From contig NZ_CP109000.1 of the NCBI RefSeq assembly GCF_036226605.1, forward strand, positions 930,001 through 994,000: a stretch of 64,000 bases of DNA, written 5' to 3'. Position 1 is the stretch's first letter. Each line of letters starts with the position of its first letter. Below the pieces are notes generated by a model. The model ran no database searches, was not told the DNA's origin, and worked only from the letters and a program-made list of their open reading frames with translations. Below, one piece after another: positions 25,746-34,169 of this stretch. The translations under genes and the position numbers were made by a program. The DNA comes from Streptomyces sp. NBC_00704 (GTDB taxonomy: Bacteria > Actinomycetota > Actinomycetes > Streptomycetales > Streptomycetaceae).

Positions 25746-26929
25746 CGCCCGCGAGCAATCCGCCCCCAGACGACTCCGTCCCGGTGACACCGGAACTCAC
25801 GGACAGTGCACGCAACTTCCGGCTGCGGATGGCGGTCATCGACCGCGAGAGCGAGGCCGCGCTCGACATGACATGCGACCGCTACGGTCGCACCGTCCAC
25901 GCAGGCGCCGCGGCAGCCGCACGAGCCCACCGCAACAGGGCGGCGGTGGAGGCGTACACCACACACCTCGCCCCGCACGCCGACACTCTGCTCGACGCCG
26001 CCCGCCGTGCGCTCGACGAACTGCCACCCGCCCGGCACGTTGCCGGATGGCGGGCCGTGCTGGACGGCCTGGCCGCCTCCGCCGCCGAGATCCACCGGGC
26101 CCTCGACCGGCCGGACACCCCCGGCTCCCCGGCCGAACGCGCACAGCACTCCGCCCTGTGGCCGCACCTCGCGGCCTGGGCGGATCACAGCTTCATCGCC
26201 AGCGACCTCGCCGACCAGAACAAGCACCACCACAGGGCCCCGCTGACCGACGAGGAACAGCAGACGTGGTCGGAGAGTGCCCAGGCCGCGCAGAAGCGAG
26301 GCGAGCTGGAGCTGACCGAGTCGTGGTACGCCGCCGACGGGCAGCCGATCACCCTCGCCCACCTCATCGAGAACGATGACTCGACGCTGGTCGCGCTGCG
26401 AGGCGACCCGGACGCACCGGGCTGGCAGGTGATCGGGCACTACGCCCACGAATACGAGGCAGGGAAGGTACTACCTGCCCCGGTCCCGCCCGGTGTGCTG
26501 CGCGCGGACGTCTCCCGGTTCAACCGCCCGGCGCCCGTCCCGGAGGTGTCGCTGCAGGAACTCATCCGCGACGTCGTCGAAGGCCAGACCGCAGGAGACG
26601 CCTCCGAAGCTCTCCTCGGCACCGTCCAGCGCGGCTACACCCCGGGCCCGATGGTCCGTCTCCAGGAACTCCTGGAAACAAGCAGCCAGTTCGCCAGCGC
26701 GCTGGAGACCGTGCAGGGCCGCCAGATCGCCGCCCGCCTCTCGGCGCTGGGCCGGCAGATCGAGTTCCTCACCCGCGAAGTCGAGGAGGCGGCCGAGGAC
26801 CTCGGCGCGACCGTCGCCGTCCTGCCGCCGCACCGCACCCCCGTGCTGCGCGTCCGCCCGCGTCCGGCCGTGGACACCGCACCACCCACGCCGCCGCCCC
26901 GCGCCAGCACGCCCGCCCGCCACCGCTAA
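25742..26929 (+). CDS. Hypothetical protein with C-terminal coiled-coil region
   Basis: 395 residues, ATGA overlap with the previous gene. Residues 20-150 are helical and contain LTDSARNFRLRMAVIDRESE. Residues 190-265 are a mixed domain (LTESWYAADGQPITLAHLIE, GWQVIGHYAHEYEAGK). Residues 275-360 are helical and coiled-coil-like (LGRQIEFLTREVEEAAEDLG). A Pro/Arg tail ends the protein. It is one of the larger accessory proteins and was not recognised. Confidence 0.6.
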   Translation: MTPASNPPPDDSVPVTPELTDSARNFRLRMAVIDRESEAALDMTCDRYGRTVHAGAAAAARAHRNRAAVEAYTTHLAPHADTLLDAARRALDELPPARHVAGWRAVLDGLAASAAEIHRALDRPDTPGSPAERAQHSALWPHLAAWADHSFIASDLADQNKHHHRAPLTDEEQQTWSESAQAAQKRGELELTESWYAADGQPITLAHLIENDDSTLVALRGDPDAPGWQVIGHYAHEYEAGKVLPAPVPPGVLRADVSRFNRPAPVPEVSLQELIRDVVEGQTAGDASEALLGTVQRGYTPGPMVRLQELLETSSQFASALETVQGRQIAARLSALGRQIEFLTREVEEAAEDLGATVAVLPPHRTPVLRVRPRPAVDTAPPTPPPRASTPARHR

Positions 26930-26947
26930 GCACCGAGAAAGCACCCG

Positions 26948-28251
26948 TTGTCCCTGACCGCATCCCCGGCCCCGGCCCCGCGCATCTCCTACGGCGCGGT
27001 GCTGGGCAGCCCGTACGTCGCCCGCCTTCTCGGCGGCAGCCTCACCGGCCGACTTCCCAACGGCATGGCGCCCGTCGCCATCCTTCTGTTGGCCACCGCG
27101 AGTGGCAGCAGCATCGCCTTCGGCGGGCTGCTCAGCGCCCTGTACGGGCTGTCCTCCGCGCTGTCCCAGCCGGTCAAGGGACGCCTCATGGACCGCCACG
27201 GCCAGAGCGCGGTGCACCTTCCGGCAGCCCTGCTCAACTCGGCCCTCCTGGTGGCTCTGCCCCTGGCCGGACCGTACGGCGGACCGGGCCTCGCCACGGC
27301 CATCGTCGTCGTCGGCGGCCTGACCACGCCTCCCCTGGAGGCCGGACTCCGGGCGCTGTGGCCGAGCGTGCTGCCAGACCCCCGGCTGCGGCACGCCGCG
27401 CTCGCGCTCGACACCGGAACGCAGGGCCTGCTGTACATCGTCGGCCCCTGCTCTCCGCCGCGCTCGCCTCCGCGTACAACCCCGCCGTCGCGCTCGCCGT
27501 CACCGCAGCCCTCGGCCTGGCCGGCACCGCTGCGGTCGCCCTCGCTCCGCCGTCGCGACGCTGGCGACCCGAACCGTTCGTGGGGCAGGACGCGGCCCCC
27601 GCTCGGCAGTTGGCCACCCCTGCCGTGTTGCTGCTGTTCGTTTCCCTCACCGGCATCGGGTTCGCGATCGGAGCCATGAACGTGTGGTCCATCTCCATGG
27701 CCGAGCACCACCACCAGGACATGCTCTCGGGCATCATCCCCGCCGCGTTCTCCACCGGCGCCTTCCTCGGCGGCCTCATCTACGGAAGCCGCACCTGGAC
27801 CGGCACCACCACCAGACGACTGATCATCGCCACAGCCGCGTTCCTGGCCGGGTGGCTCCCGATCCTTGCTCTTCCGGCCCCGTATGCGGCCACCGCCGCG
27901 GTCACCGTGCCCGGTGCGTTCCTGACCATCGTGGTCGCCTGCGCCTACGTCACCACCGACGCCTTCACCCCGGCAGGCCGCACCAGCGAGGCGTACGCGT
28001 GGCTGATCCTCGCGATCGGCGCCGGGCAGTCCGCCGGCACCGCCCTCGCCGGACGCCTCGCCGAGCAGCCTCTCGCCGGCGCTGCGCTCCCCGCCGCCGG
28101 CGCGGCCTTCGCTCTCAGCGTCCTTCTCGCCGCTCGCCGACGTCTCGGCCCCACCGGCCACATGCAGAGCGGCCGGCACCGCCGCCCGCTCCGAGGCCAG
28201 CACAAGACGCCCTTCTCCGGGCGCAACACCCCCACTTTCCAACCCTTTTGA
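26948..28251 (+). pseudogene. MFS transporter with one-base deletion
   Basis: TTG 26948 starts a normal MFS N-terminal half (about 170 residues: SLTGRLPNGMAPVAILLLAT, loop VKGRLMDRHGQ). At LYIVGP the frame breaks; one missing base in the C-run at 27444-27449 puts the rest (LLSAALASAYNPAVALAVTA onward, six further helices) in the other frame. Restored length is about 430 residues, normal for the family. It is a second MFS gene of the same broad type as the one at the left edge. A homopolymer sequencing error would make it intact. Confidence 0.8.
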
Positions 28252-28263
28252 GGAGATCCATTT

Positions 28264-28758
28264 ATGGCCGTCCGTACCCATTGGACAGTGGAGCACGCGT
28301 GCTCCCACCAGGTGGTTCATGACCTGTCCGGCCGTCCTTCCGACAAGCGGGCAGGGTTCGCCCGCTGGCTCTCAGCCAAGGACTGCGCCGACTGCTGGAA
28401 GGCAACGCGCGACGCCGACACCGAGTCCAAGGAGTGGCTCGCGGCCAAGCGCGCCGCTGAGCAGGAGGCTGCCGTCGCGTGGGCGAAGCAGTTCGACATG
28501 CCGCAGTTGGAAGGCCCGGCCAAGGCCCTGGACTGGGGCGAGCGCTCCCGCCACCAGCTGATGACGGCCGCGCACACCGCGCTTGTCATGGAGGGGAGTT
28601 GGGACGAGGCTGACTGGGCGGAGCTGGAGGAGAAGGCCCGCGCCATCACCGCCGCCGGATGGTGGATCGACCAGCGCGACGCCGAGGGCACTGACCTGCT
28701 CGAACTTCTCGACGCTGCAGGCGAGAACGACCGCGGTACGGAGAACCCGTTCCACTGA
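28264..28758 (+). CDS. Hypothetical protein with possible Cys/His metal site
   Basis: 164 residues, ATG behind GAGGAG. The N-terminal 45 residues have HACSHQVVHD followed by DCADCWKATRD; two Cys/His pairs spaced like a zinc knuckle. The remainder is helical and acidic (WAELEEKARAITAAGWWIDQ). No family was recognised. It is followed within five bases by conserved hairpin copy B. Confidence 0.65.
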   Translation: MAVRTHWTVEHACSHQVVHDLSGRPSDKRAGFARWLSAKDCADCWKATRDADTESKEWLAAKRAAEQEAAVAWAKQFDMPQLEGPAKALDWGERSRHQLMTAAHTALVMEGSWDEADWAELEEKARAITAAGWWIDQRDAEGTDLLELLDAAGENDRGTENPFH

Positions 28759-28762
28759 CGGC

Positions 28763-28815
28763 GGGGGAACATAGCCGGGAAACGCCGGTTAGCCAAACCG
28801 GCGTTCCTCCGGACC
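28763..28815 (+). repeat. Conserved hairpin element, copy B
   Basis: GGGGAACATAGCCGGGAA precedes the stem CGCCGGTTAGCCAAACCGGCG (28783-28803) and TTCCTCCGGACC. Same order, spacing and orientation relative to the upstream gene as copies A and C. The 12-mer GATTGCGTGGAA follows at 28839-28850 and also lies near copy A (3889-3900). Confidence 0.75.
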
Positions 28816-28857
28816 ATTGTTCCTCCCACCCCGCCACCGATTGCGTGGAAGGAACCC

Positions 28858-29283
28858 ATGTCCCAGCCCCCGCCCACGTCGGCCTTCGCGCCTACGCCCG
28901 ACCCGCTCACCCCCGCCCGGGACATCACGCACCAGCACTTCCAGGCCGGTGACACCGTCGTCGTCCTGAAGGGGGTGGCCGGCGGGGAACTGTGGGGCGA
29001 CGCGATGCGCATCGTTGCCCCGTCCTGGCACACCCCGACCGACGAGAACGGGTGGCGGCTGCGTGATGCGACCGGCGGCGCCCAGTCCTACGTCACCGGC
29101 CACCCCCGCTACCTCGTACACCTCTCGCGCCGCTGCCCGGACTGCCTGATCTACCTGCGGGCCATGGAAGACGCCCTCCTGCCGCGGTACGCCGACCGCA
29201 ACGAGCTGATCGACTGCGGCTGGTACACCACCACCGCCCTCAACCAGTTGGTGCACATCGCCGACGTTCGGGGCGGCCGGTGA
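28858..29283 (+). CDS. Hypothetical protein
   Basis: 141 residues, ATG behind GGAAGGAA. Residues 25-90 look like a small beta domain (FQAGDTVVVLKGVAGGELWG, RIVAPSWHTPTDENGWRLRD). RRCPDCLIYLRAMED has a CxxC, and a C-terminal helix contains ALNQLVHIADVRGG. The end overlaps the start of the relaxase-like gene (GTGA), so the two are coupled. Family not recognised. Confidence 0.6.
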   Translation: MSQPPPTSAFAPTPDPLTPARDITHQHFQAGDTVVVLKGVAGGELWGDAMRIVAPSWHTPTDENGWRLRDATGGAQSYVTGHPRYLVHLSRRCPDCLIYLRAMEDALLPRYADRNELIDCGWYTTTALNQLVHIADVRGGR

Positions 29284-30125
29284 TTCCCCGCCTGCACGAG
29301 CGGACCCACACGCCGCACGGCCCGCTCGCCGAGGCGCTGGGGCGGCCGGTCTCGCCTCACGAGGGCCTAACGGAATACACGATCGTCGCCCACTGTCCGG
29401 GCCTGGATTACTTCACCCTGGACGACGAGCAGAGGATCTGGACGTCCGTCCAGTGGGCCGAGCACCTCGAAGACCCGTATCTGGAGCATCCGTTCGCCGC
29501 CAGCCCGGACGACGACCGGCGGGCGATCCTCCACCTTGACATCCGGCTTCACCCGGACGACCGGGAGCTGACCGGCCCCGAGTGGGCTGAAATCGCTCAC
29601 CGGCTCGCGCGGGCCGCCGACATCGAGATTCCCGGCAAGGAGCGCGGCTGCCGGTGGATTGCCGTTCAGGCGCAGCCCGGACGCCTCGATTTGATCGCCA
29701 ATCTGATCAGCCTCGACGGCGCGTGGCACGCACCGCCCGCCGACATCCTGCGGCGCCTTGCGGACGAGGCGCGCCGCATCGAGCAGGACCTCCGCCTGAT
29801 TCCCGTGCGCTCCGTCCCCACAGCGCGGCCCGCCCTCCGGCCGGCGCCCACGGCATCGGCCCAGCTCGCGAGCGTCCTCACGCAGCTCGCCGACGAGCAA
29901 GTCGGTCCGCTGGCCACGGTCCGCGGACTCATCGAGCACACCGCGCACCGAGTCGCACGCCAGCCCGGCGCCGCCGGCACCGACACGGCGCACCGCCTGG
30001 AGCTGATCGCCCGCCGCCTCCACGCCATCCAGCAGGACCTGGACACCACCGCGGCCCACCTGGTCCAGCACCGGGTCGCCGCCGCACCACCCGCCGCCCG
30101 GTACACCGCCCACCGATCGCCGTAG
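29280..30125 (+). CDS. Relaxase-like protein lacking the catalytic histidines
   Basis: 281 residues, GTG in a 4-base overlap. Residues 75-175 follow the pattern of actinobacterial MobA-type relaxases: ILHLDIRLHPDDRELTGPEW, EIAHRLARAADI, then CRWIAVQAQPGRLDLIANLI and a helix ending RRIEQDLRL. In active relaxases the strand carries His-x-His (DHIHIVATLA-like); here it reads GRLDLIANLI, so the metal-binding histidines are gone. Residues 195-265 carry the helical module shared with several neighbours. It may bind origin DNA or regulate transfer rather than nick it; this is inference from pattern similarity. Confidence 0.55.
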   Translation: MIPRLHERTHTPHGPLAEALGRPVSPHEGLTEYTIVAHCPGLDYFTLDDEQRIWTSVQWAEHLEDPYLEHPFAASPDDDRRAILHLDIRLHPDDRELTGPEWAEIAHRLARAADIEIPGKERGCRWIAVQAQPGRLDLIANLISLDGAWHAPPADILRRLADEARRIEQDLRLIPVRSVPTARPALRPAPTASAQLASVLTQLADEQVGPLATVRGLIEHTAHRVARQPGAAGTDTAHRLELIARRLHAIQQDLDTTAAHLVQHRVAAAPPAARYTAHRSP

Positions 30126-30138
30126 GAGAAACGTCTCC

Positions 30139-30834
30139 TTGCCCCGTACCGACCGCTTCCTGGACATTCGCCGTGACCCGCACTCCGCCGAACTCCTCGC
30201 CCGCGGCGGCGACTCCGAGGCGCACAGCGTCCTGCAGCGCGCGGGTTTCATCGCCGTTGCCCGCGTCCACGAGACCTACCACCGCGCCCCCACCGGCCTC
30301 GCCGAGGACGGCGAGTCCGATCTCGCCATCGACGCCGTCGCCCGCCTCCGGGCCGCCGGGTACCACGTCGACTGCGACGAGGACTTCGACACTGACTACC
30401 GGCCGGCCAGTTACCTCCCGCTGGGCTCCTCCGTAGCCCACATCGCCGAGCGCATACGCGAAGCCACCACCACGGAAGAGGCGGCCGACGCCCTGACCGA
30501 GCTGACCGCAGCCCACGACGGCATCCTCGCCGCGCTGGAGGAAGTACTCATCGCCACCGCCGCTTTCCACGACGGGCTCGGCCAGGCGGCCGACCCCTAC
30601 ATCGCACGGCGGTTGCGCTACCTCGTCGACGAGCACCTGCACGTCATCCGCACCGACGTCGCCCACACCCGCAACGCCCTCGCCGACCGGCACGCCCCGC
30701 ACCCGGGCCGCAGCACCTGCAGCGGGGAGGTCTCCGCCCCCGAACGCGAACGCTCCGCCGTGTGCGCCTGCCCGCCCCCGCCGCGCACGCTCCCGGTCCC
30801 GCCGCCCCCCGTGGCCGCCGGACTGCGCCGCTGA
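30139..30834 (+). CDS. Hypothetical protein: GF module plus helical module
   Basis: 231 residues, TTG directly behind GGAGA-AACG-TCTCC. Residues 15-85 form a module with HSVLQRAGFIAVARVHETYH, then LAIDAVARLRAAGYHVDCDE. Residues 95-185 form the shared helical module (REATTTEEAADALTELTAAH, LAALEEVLIATAAF). The C-terminus is Pro-rich. The same two modules, in the same order, make up the 31612-32259 product. Function unknown. Confidence 0.6.
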   Translation: MPRTDRFLDIRRDPHSAELLARGGDSEAHSVLQRAGFIAVARVHETYHRAPTGLAEDGESDLAIDAVARLRAAGYHVDCDEDFDTDYRPASYLPLGSSVAHIAERIREATTTEEAADALTELTAAHDGILAALEEVLIATAAFHDGLGQAADPYIARRLRYLVDEHLHVIRTDVAHTRNALADRHAPHPGRSTCSGEVSAPERERSAVCACPPPPRTLPVPPPPVAAGLRR

Positions 30835-30856
30835 CCCTACTTCGCCCAAGGACACC

Positions 30857-31615
30857 ATGCACGACTACGACACCTCCGAGCGCCTCGCCTCGTACGCCGA
30901 CGTCCTCGCCGGCGAACTCCCCGACACCTGGACCAGCACTCATTTCCCGCCGGAGGTCAAGGACGACCTCGCCGAACTGGCCGACCGCATCTGGGACTTG
31001 GACCTGGTCGCCGCGTCCCTCGCCGAGCACCCGCTGCGGCAGGCAGCCGTCCTGAGCCGCCCCGACGGTGCCCAGCTCGTCCTTCTGGAAAGGCACGACG
31101 AACGCGACGGATTCCTCATCGCCGCCGTCGCCCCCCGCGCCCTGCCCGACGAGGCGTACCGCGGCGTCCCCGCGCCCAACGGCATCGCCCTGGCGGACGA
31201 CCCGTTCCTGAGTGCGGAGCAGATAGCCGGCGGCTTGCTCGCCCGCTACGACAGCGCGCTCGCCCAGGTCCGGCACAACGCCCTGGGCGGCATCCAGCCC
31301 TCCCAGCCGGACCGGGTCGTCCTGACCTGGCAGCCGGACGGCAGCGTCGCCACTGCCCCCGCCGACGACCGTGCCGGCGCGATCCTCGTCGCCCACGGCT
31401 TCGTCCAGGACCCGCAGAGCGGCATCTACCGCCTCAACAACGACGACACCAGAGCGCAGGCGCGCGCCCTGCGCGAGATCGGCCCGCAACTCGACGCACT
31501 CGGCATCGGCACCGCCCTCCAGCACCCCGCAGGCCGGACCGCGCCCACCTCCGCCCCAGCCTCCATGCCGCCCTCCCCGGCCGGCAGTCGTGCGCCGGCC
31601 ACCAGGGCTCGATGA
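30857..31615 (+). CDS. Hypothetical protein with GF module
   Basis: 252 residues, ATG behind AAGGA. The N-terminal 140 residues are helical then mixed (LAELADRIWDLDLVAASLAE, AQLVLLERHDERDGFLIAAV). Residues 150-230 carry a module with VVLTWQPDGSVATAPADDRA, ILVAHGFVQDPQSGIYRLNN and LGIGTALQHP. It overlaps the next gene by 4 bases. Function unknown. Confidence 0.6.
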   Translation: MHDYDTSERLASYADVLAGELPDTWTSTHFPPEVKDDLAELADRIWDLDLVAASLAEHPLRQAAVLSRPDGAQLVLLERHDERDGFLIAAVAPRALPDEAYRGVPAPNGIALADDPFLSAEQIAGGLLARYDSALAQVRHNALGGIQPSQPDRVVLTWQPDGSVATAPADDRAGAILVAHGFVQDPQSGIYRLNNDDTRAQARALREIGPQLDALGIGTALQHPAGRTAPTSAPASMPPSPAGSRAPATRAR

Positions 31616-32259
31616 AGCAGAGGGAGCCCGAGTTCTGGGTGCTGGAGTACATCACCATCACCAAGGACCCCCGCACCGGCCTGGTCGTCGCCATCGGCGG
31701 CACCGAGAAGGCGGCTTACATTCTCCAGCGAACCGGCGGCTTCCTCTCCGCTCCCGGACCGAGCGGGGACTACCACCGGCTTCCCCACGGCCTGCCCGTC
31801 GAGCACCAGCGCCTGAAGGCGACCGCTGCCTCGCACGCCCTGCTTGCCGCCGGTCACAGCGTCCACCTCGACCCCGCCCTGAACGCGCTGGCCACACCGG
31901 ACAGCGAACACAACGCGGCCCTGCGCTTCCTCACCCAGCTCGCCGAGCGGGCCTCTGCCGCCAAGACCAGCAGTGCGGTGGCCGAGGTGCTGACCGAGAT
32001 CGCCGCCCCGGTCAACGGGCTGCTGCCCCTTACCAGGGAAGTGGTCGTCCGGGCCTGGATCGCCGCCAGTGCCCTCCAGGGGGCTGCCCCCGGCGAGGAA
32101 CCCGAACCCCTCGCTCGGCTTAGGGACACCGCGAACTCCATGAGCCAGGCCGCGTGCGTGATCCTCCACGCCCGCAACCACGCCGCATGCGCTCCGCAAC
32201 CGGCGGCCCTCACACCGCCGCCGAGCTCTGCCCACCCCCCGGCCTCCCGCCACCGTTGA
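31612..32259 (+). CDS. Hypothetical protein: GF module plus helical module
   Basis: 215 residues, ATGA overlap. Residues 5-85 form a module (LEYITITKDPRTGLVVAIGG, ILQRTGGFLSAP, DYHRLPHGLP, AAGHSVHLDP). Residues 95-185 carry the helical module (LAERASAAKTSSAVAEVLTE, NGLLPLTREVVVRAWIAA). Two modules in the same order as 30139-30834 point to duplication within the element. Function unknown. Confidence 0.6.
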   Translation: MKQREPEFWVLEYITITKDPRTGLVVAIGGTEKAAYILQRTGGFLSAPGPSGDYHRLPHGLPVEHQRLKATAASHALLAAGHSVHLDPALNALATPDSEHNAALRFLTQLAERASAAKTSSAVAEVLTEIAAPVNGLLPLTREVVVRAWIAASALQGAAPGEEPEPLARLRDTANSMSQAACVILHARNHAACAPQPAALTPPPSSAHPPASRHR

Positions 32260-32275
32260 TCCCAGAGGGAAACAC

Positions 32276-32683
32276 ATGGCCAACCTGGCCGACGAGTACG
32301 GCACGGACGTCGAGATCTACATCAAGGCCCTGACGACCACCCTCCACGCCGACACCCCCACCGGCGCCCCCGCCCAGCTCCATGACCTGCTGGAGCAGCT
32401 CGGCCTCGAACGCCACGAATACCCCACGGGCGCGCCGCTGTACATCTGGCACACGGTGCCCGAACACCTCGGTGCCGACGAGCAGAAACGCCTGGCGACC
32501 CGCGCCATCCCCGCCCTGCTCCTGGCCGGGTACGACGTCAACTGCACGCCCGACGTCTTCGAGGAAGCCACCTACCGGCAGGCCGTGCACGACATACGTA
32601 CCCGCGCGGCCCGCCCTGCCGCACAGCACCCGGCACCGGCCGGCTCCCCCTCGCGCCCCGCACAGGCCCGGCGCGCCCCGTAA
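32276..32683 (+). CDS. Hypothetical protein with GF-like module
   Basis: 135 residues, ATG behind AGAGGGA. A single module similar in outline to its neighbours: LTTTLHADTPTGAPAQLHDL, GLERHEYPTGAPLYIWHTVP, then LLLAGYDVNCTPD. A Pro/Ala/Arg tail ends it. Followed by a GGCCCCGGC/GCCGGGGCC hairpin. Function unknown. Confidence 0.6.
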   Translation: MANLADEYGTDVEIYIKALTTTLHADTPTGAPAQLHDLLEQLGLERHEYPTGAPLYIWHTVPEHLGADEQKRLATRAIPALLLAGYDVNCTPDVFEEATYRQAVHDIRTRAARPAAQHPAPAGSPSRPAQARRAP

Positions 32684-32694
32684 AACCCCTGGGC

Positions 32695-32718
32695 GGCCCC
32701 GGCACCTCGCCGGGGCCA
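32695..32718 (+). terminator. GC-rich hairpin
   Basis: GGCCCCGGC, loop ACCTC, GCCGGGGCC: a perfect 9-bp stem just after the 32276-32683 gene. No U-run; it is probably a terminator or processing stem. Confidence 0.5.
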
Positions 32719-32749
32719 CCCACCGCACCGCTCGATCCCGGAGAAACCC

Positions 32750-32935
32750 GTAGCAGCCCGCACACCCCCACCCATCAGCAACCGGCTCCAACCCCGACTC
32801 GCGACAGCCTTGTTCCGCCGCTACCTGCGCGCCTGCATCCCGACCGGCCCCGACCGCACCACCCCGCTGGCCGGCGCCCGCCCGGAGGCCGTCCTCGCCG
32901 AGACCCAGCGCGTCGGCCACCGGCACCACCACTGA
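32750..32935 (+). CDS. Possible 61-residue protein without a canonical start
   Basis: GGAG at 32740 is followed six bases later by GTA, from which the frame reads to TGA 32935 with protein-like content (LATALFRRYLRACIPTGPD, ARPEAVLAETQRV) and a His-rich end. No ATG, GTG, TTG or CTG lies near the ribosome site; the only usual start is an internal TTG. It is in phase with the preceding gene, so read-through is another possibility. Confidence 0.3.
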   Translation, partial: VAARTPPPISNRLQPRLATALFRRYLRACIPTGPDRTTPLAGARPEAVLAETQRVGHRHHH

Positions 32936-32958
32936 CCGCACCCCCGCCCCGGAGGAGC

Positions 32959-33342
32959 ATGTCCCACCCCGCCCCCTACCCAGTGAGACTGGCCGACGAG
33001 ATCACCCGCCAGCTCGGCCAGCTCGCCGACCACCTCTCTCAACTTCCCCCTCCCCAGGCCGCGCAGGTCATCGCCCGCGTCCTCGACCCCGACACCGGAG
33101 TCCTCGGCGGCATCACCCACCTCGTCGCCACCGGCAGCGTGTTCGCCAAGGACCAGGCCGAACGAGGCACCATCCCCGCAGAGGTGTGGCTCGCCCTGGG
33201 CCGCGCCTCGAACGAACTGCACGACATCACCCTCGACCTGGACGAACACAAGGACACCCTGCAGCACGTCGGCACCCAGCCCGCCACCACCGCGGCGAAG
33301 CTCCCGGCCCCCGCACCGCTCGTCGTCCGGCGCCGCCGGTGA
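32959..33342 (+). CDS. Helical-module protein, stand-alone
   Basis: 127 residues, ATG behind GGAGGAG. Nearly the whole protein is the helical module: LADEITRQLGQLADHLSQLP, then ARVLDPDTGVLGGITHLVAT and ELHDITLDLDEHKDTLQHVG. Closest in phrasing to the C-terminal half of 17647-18564 (ILDPTSGLL). It overlaps the next gene (GTGA). A role as an adaptor for the SPDY-domain partner encoded next is plausible but unproven. Confidence 0.6.
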   Translation: MSHPAPYPVRLADEITRQLGQLADHLSQLPPPQAAQVIARVLDPDTGVLGGITHLVATGSVFAKDQAERGTIPAEVWLALGRASNELHDITLDLDEHKDTLQHVGTQPATTAAKLPAPAPLVVRRRR

Positions 33343-34142
33343 AGAAGAAGCAGTGGCAGGGCTGGGGACCCGACGAGCAGGCCGAACAGCACTACCTCAT
33401 CCAGCCCCGCGCCCTGGCTGGCGGCGGCGACGTCCGGCACGTCTCTGAGTTCCTGCGCGCCTCCGGCTGGCGGGACAGGTCCAAGACGGGCGGCCCCCTG
33501 CACATGGAGAGCCCGGATCGCACCGTCCGCATCGCCTACGACCCCTACGTCCTCCCCGGCGGGTGGACCATCCACGGCAGAGCCGAGGGAGCGAACGGCG
33601 AGTGGTCCGCCCACCTGGGCCAGCAAACGCCGGTGGAGATCGTCGCCGGCCTGACCGATGCCCTCACCCGCCCCCGCTCCGCCCATGCCCCTAACGTCTG
33701 GGCCCCTCTGCAGGAGCAGAGATGGCACACGCGGTTCGAGGGCCAGGACTACATGGCGACGAGCCCCGACTGCACCGCGTGGGTGCAGTACCGGCAGAGC
33801 CCCGACGGGGCGGCGATGTGGTGGACCGGAGCGCAGGACAAGCAGGGCAACGGCTGGACGGCCAACTTCACGCCGAACACCCCGATGCACCTGGTGCAAG
33901 CCTTCTCCACCGAACTCGCCAGCCCAGACCCCGTGATGCGCCCACTCGGACGCGTGCCGATGAGCACGCAGATCCGTACCTGGTCGGTGTCCGTGAAGCC
34001 CTCCCAGCTCAGTGCGTGGCAGCAGGCCCGCATCACTGCCGCCCATGCCGCCACCTGGACCCGCAACAGCGCCCGCAGCACCAGGCCGCGCACCAGCGCC
34101 CGCCCCTACACCCCGGCCGGCGGCACACGCACCCGCCGCTGA
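33339..34142 (+). CDS. SPDY/DUF317-domain protein (two domains)
   Basis: 267 residues, GTG start. Two SPDY (formerly DUF317) units: residues about 20-110 with HMESPDRTVRIAYDP, GWTIHGRAEG and LTDALTRP, and about 115-200 with ATSPDCTAWVQYR and NFTPNTPMHLVQAFSTELAS. The leading Pro-Arg-x-Leu-Ala-Gly phrase (QPRALAGGGDVRHVSEFL) is typical. These domains are frequent in Streptomyces chromosomes and plasmids; the function is unknown. The C-terminus is an Arg-rich tail. Confidence 0.8.
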   Translation: MKKKQWQGWGPDEQAEQHYLIQPRALAGGGDVRHVSEFLRASGWRDRSKTGGPLHMESPDRTVRIAYDPYVLPGGWTIHGRAEGANGEWSAHLGQQTPVEIVAGLTDALTRPRSAHAPNVWAPLQEQRWHTRFEGQDYMATSPDCTAWVQYRQSPDGAAMWWTGAQDKQGNGWTANFTPNTPMHLVQAFSTELASPDPVMRPLGRVPMSTQIRTWSVSVKPSQLSAWQQARITAAHAATWTRNSARSTRPRTSARPYTPAGGTRTRR

Positions 34143-34169
34143 TCGCAATAGCCCGCCCCGAGGAGCCCG

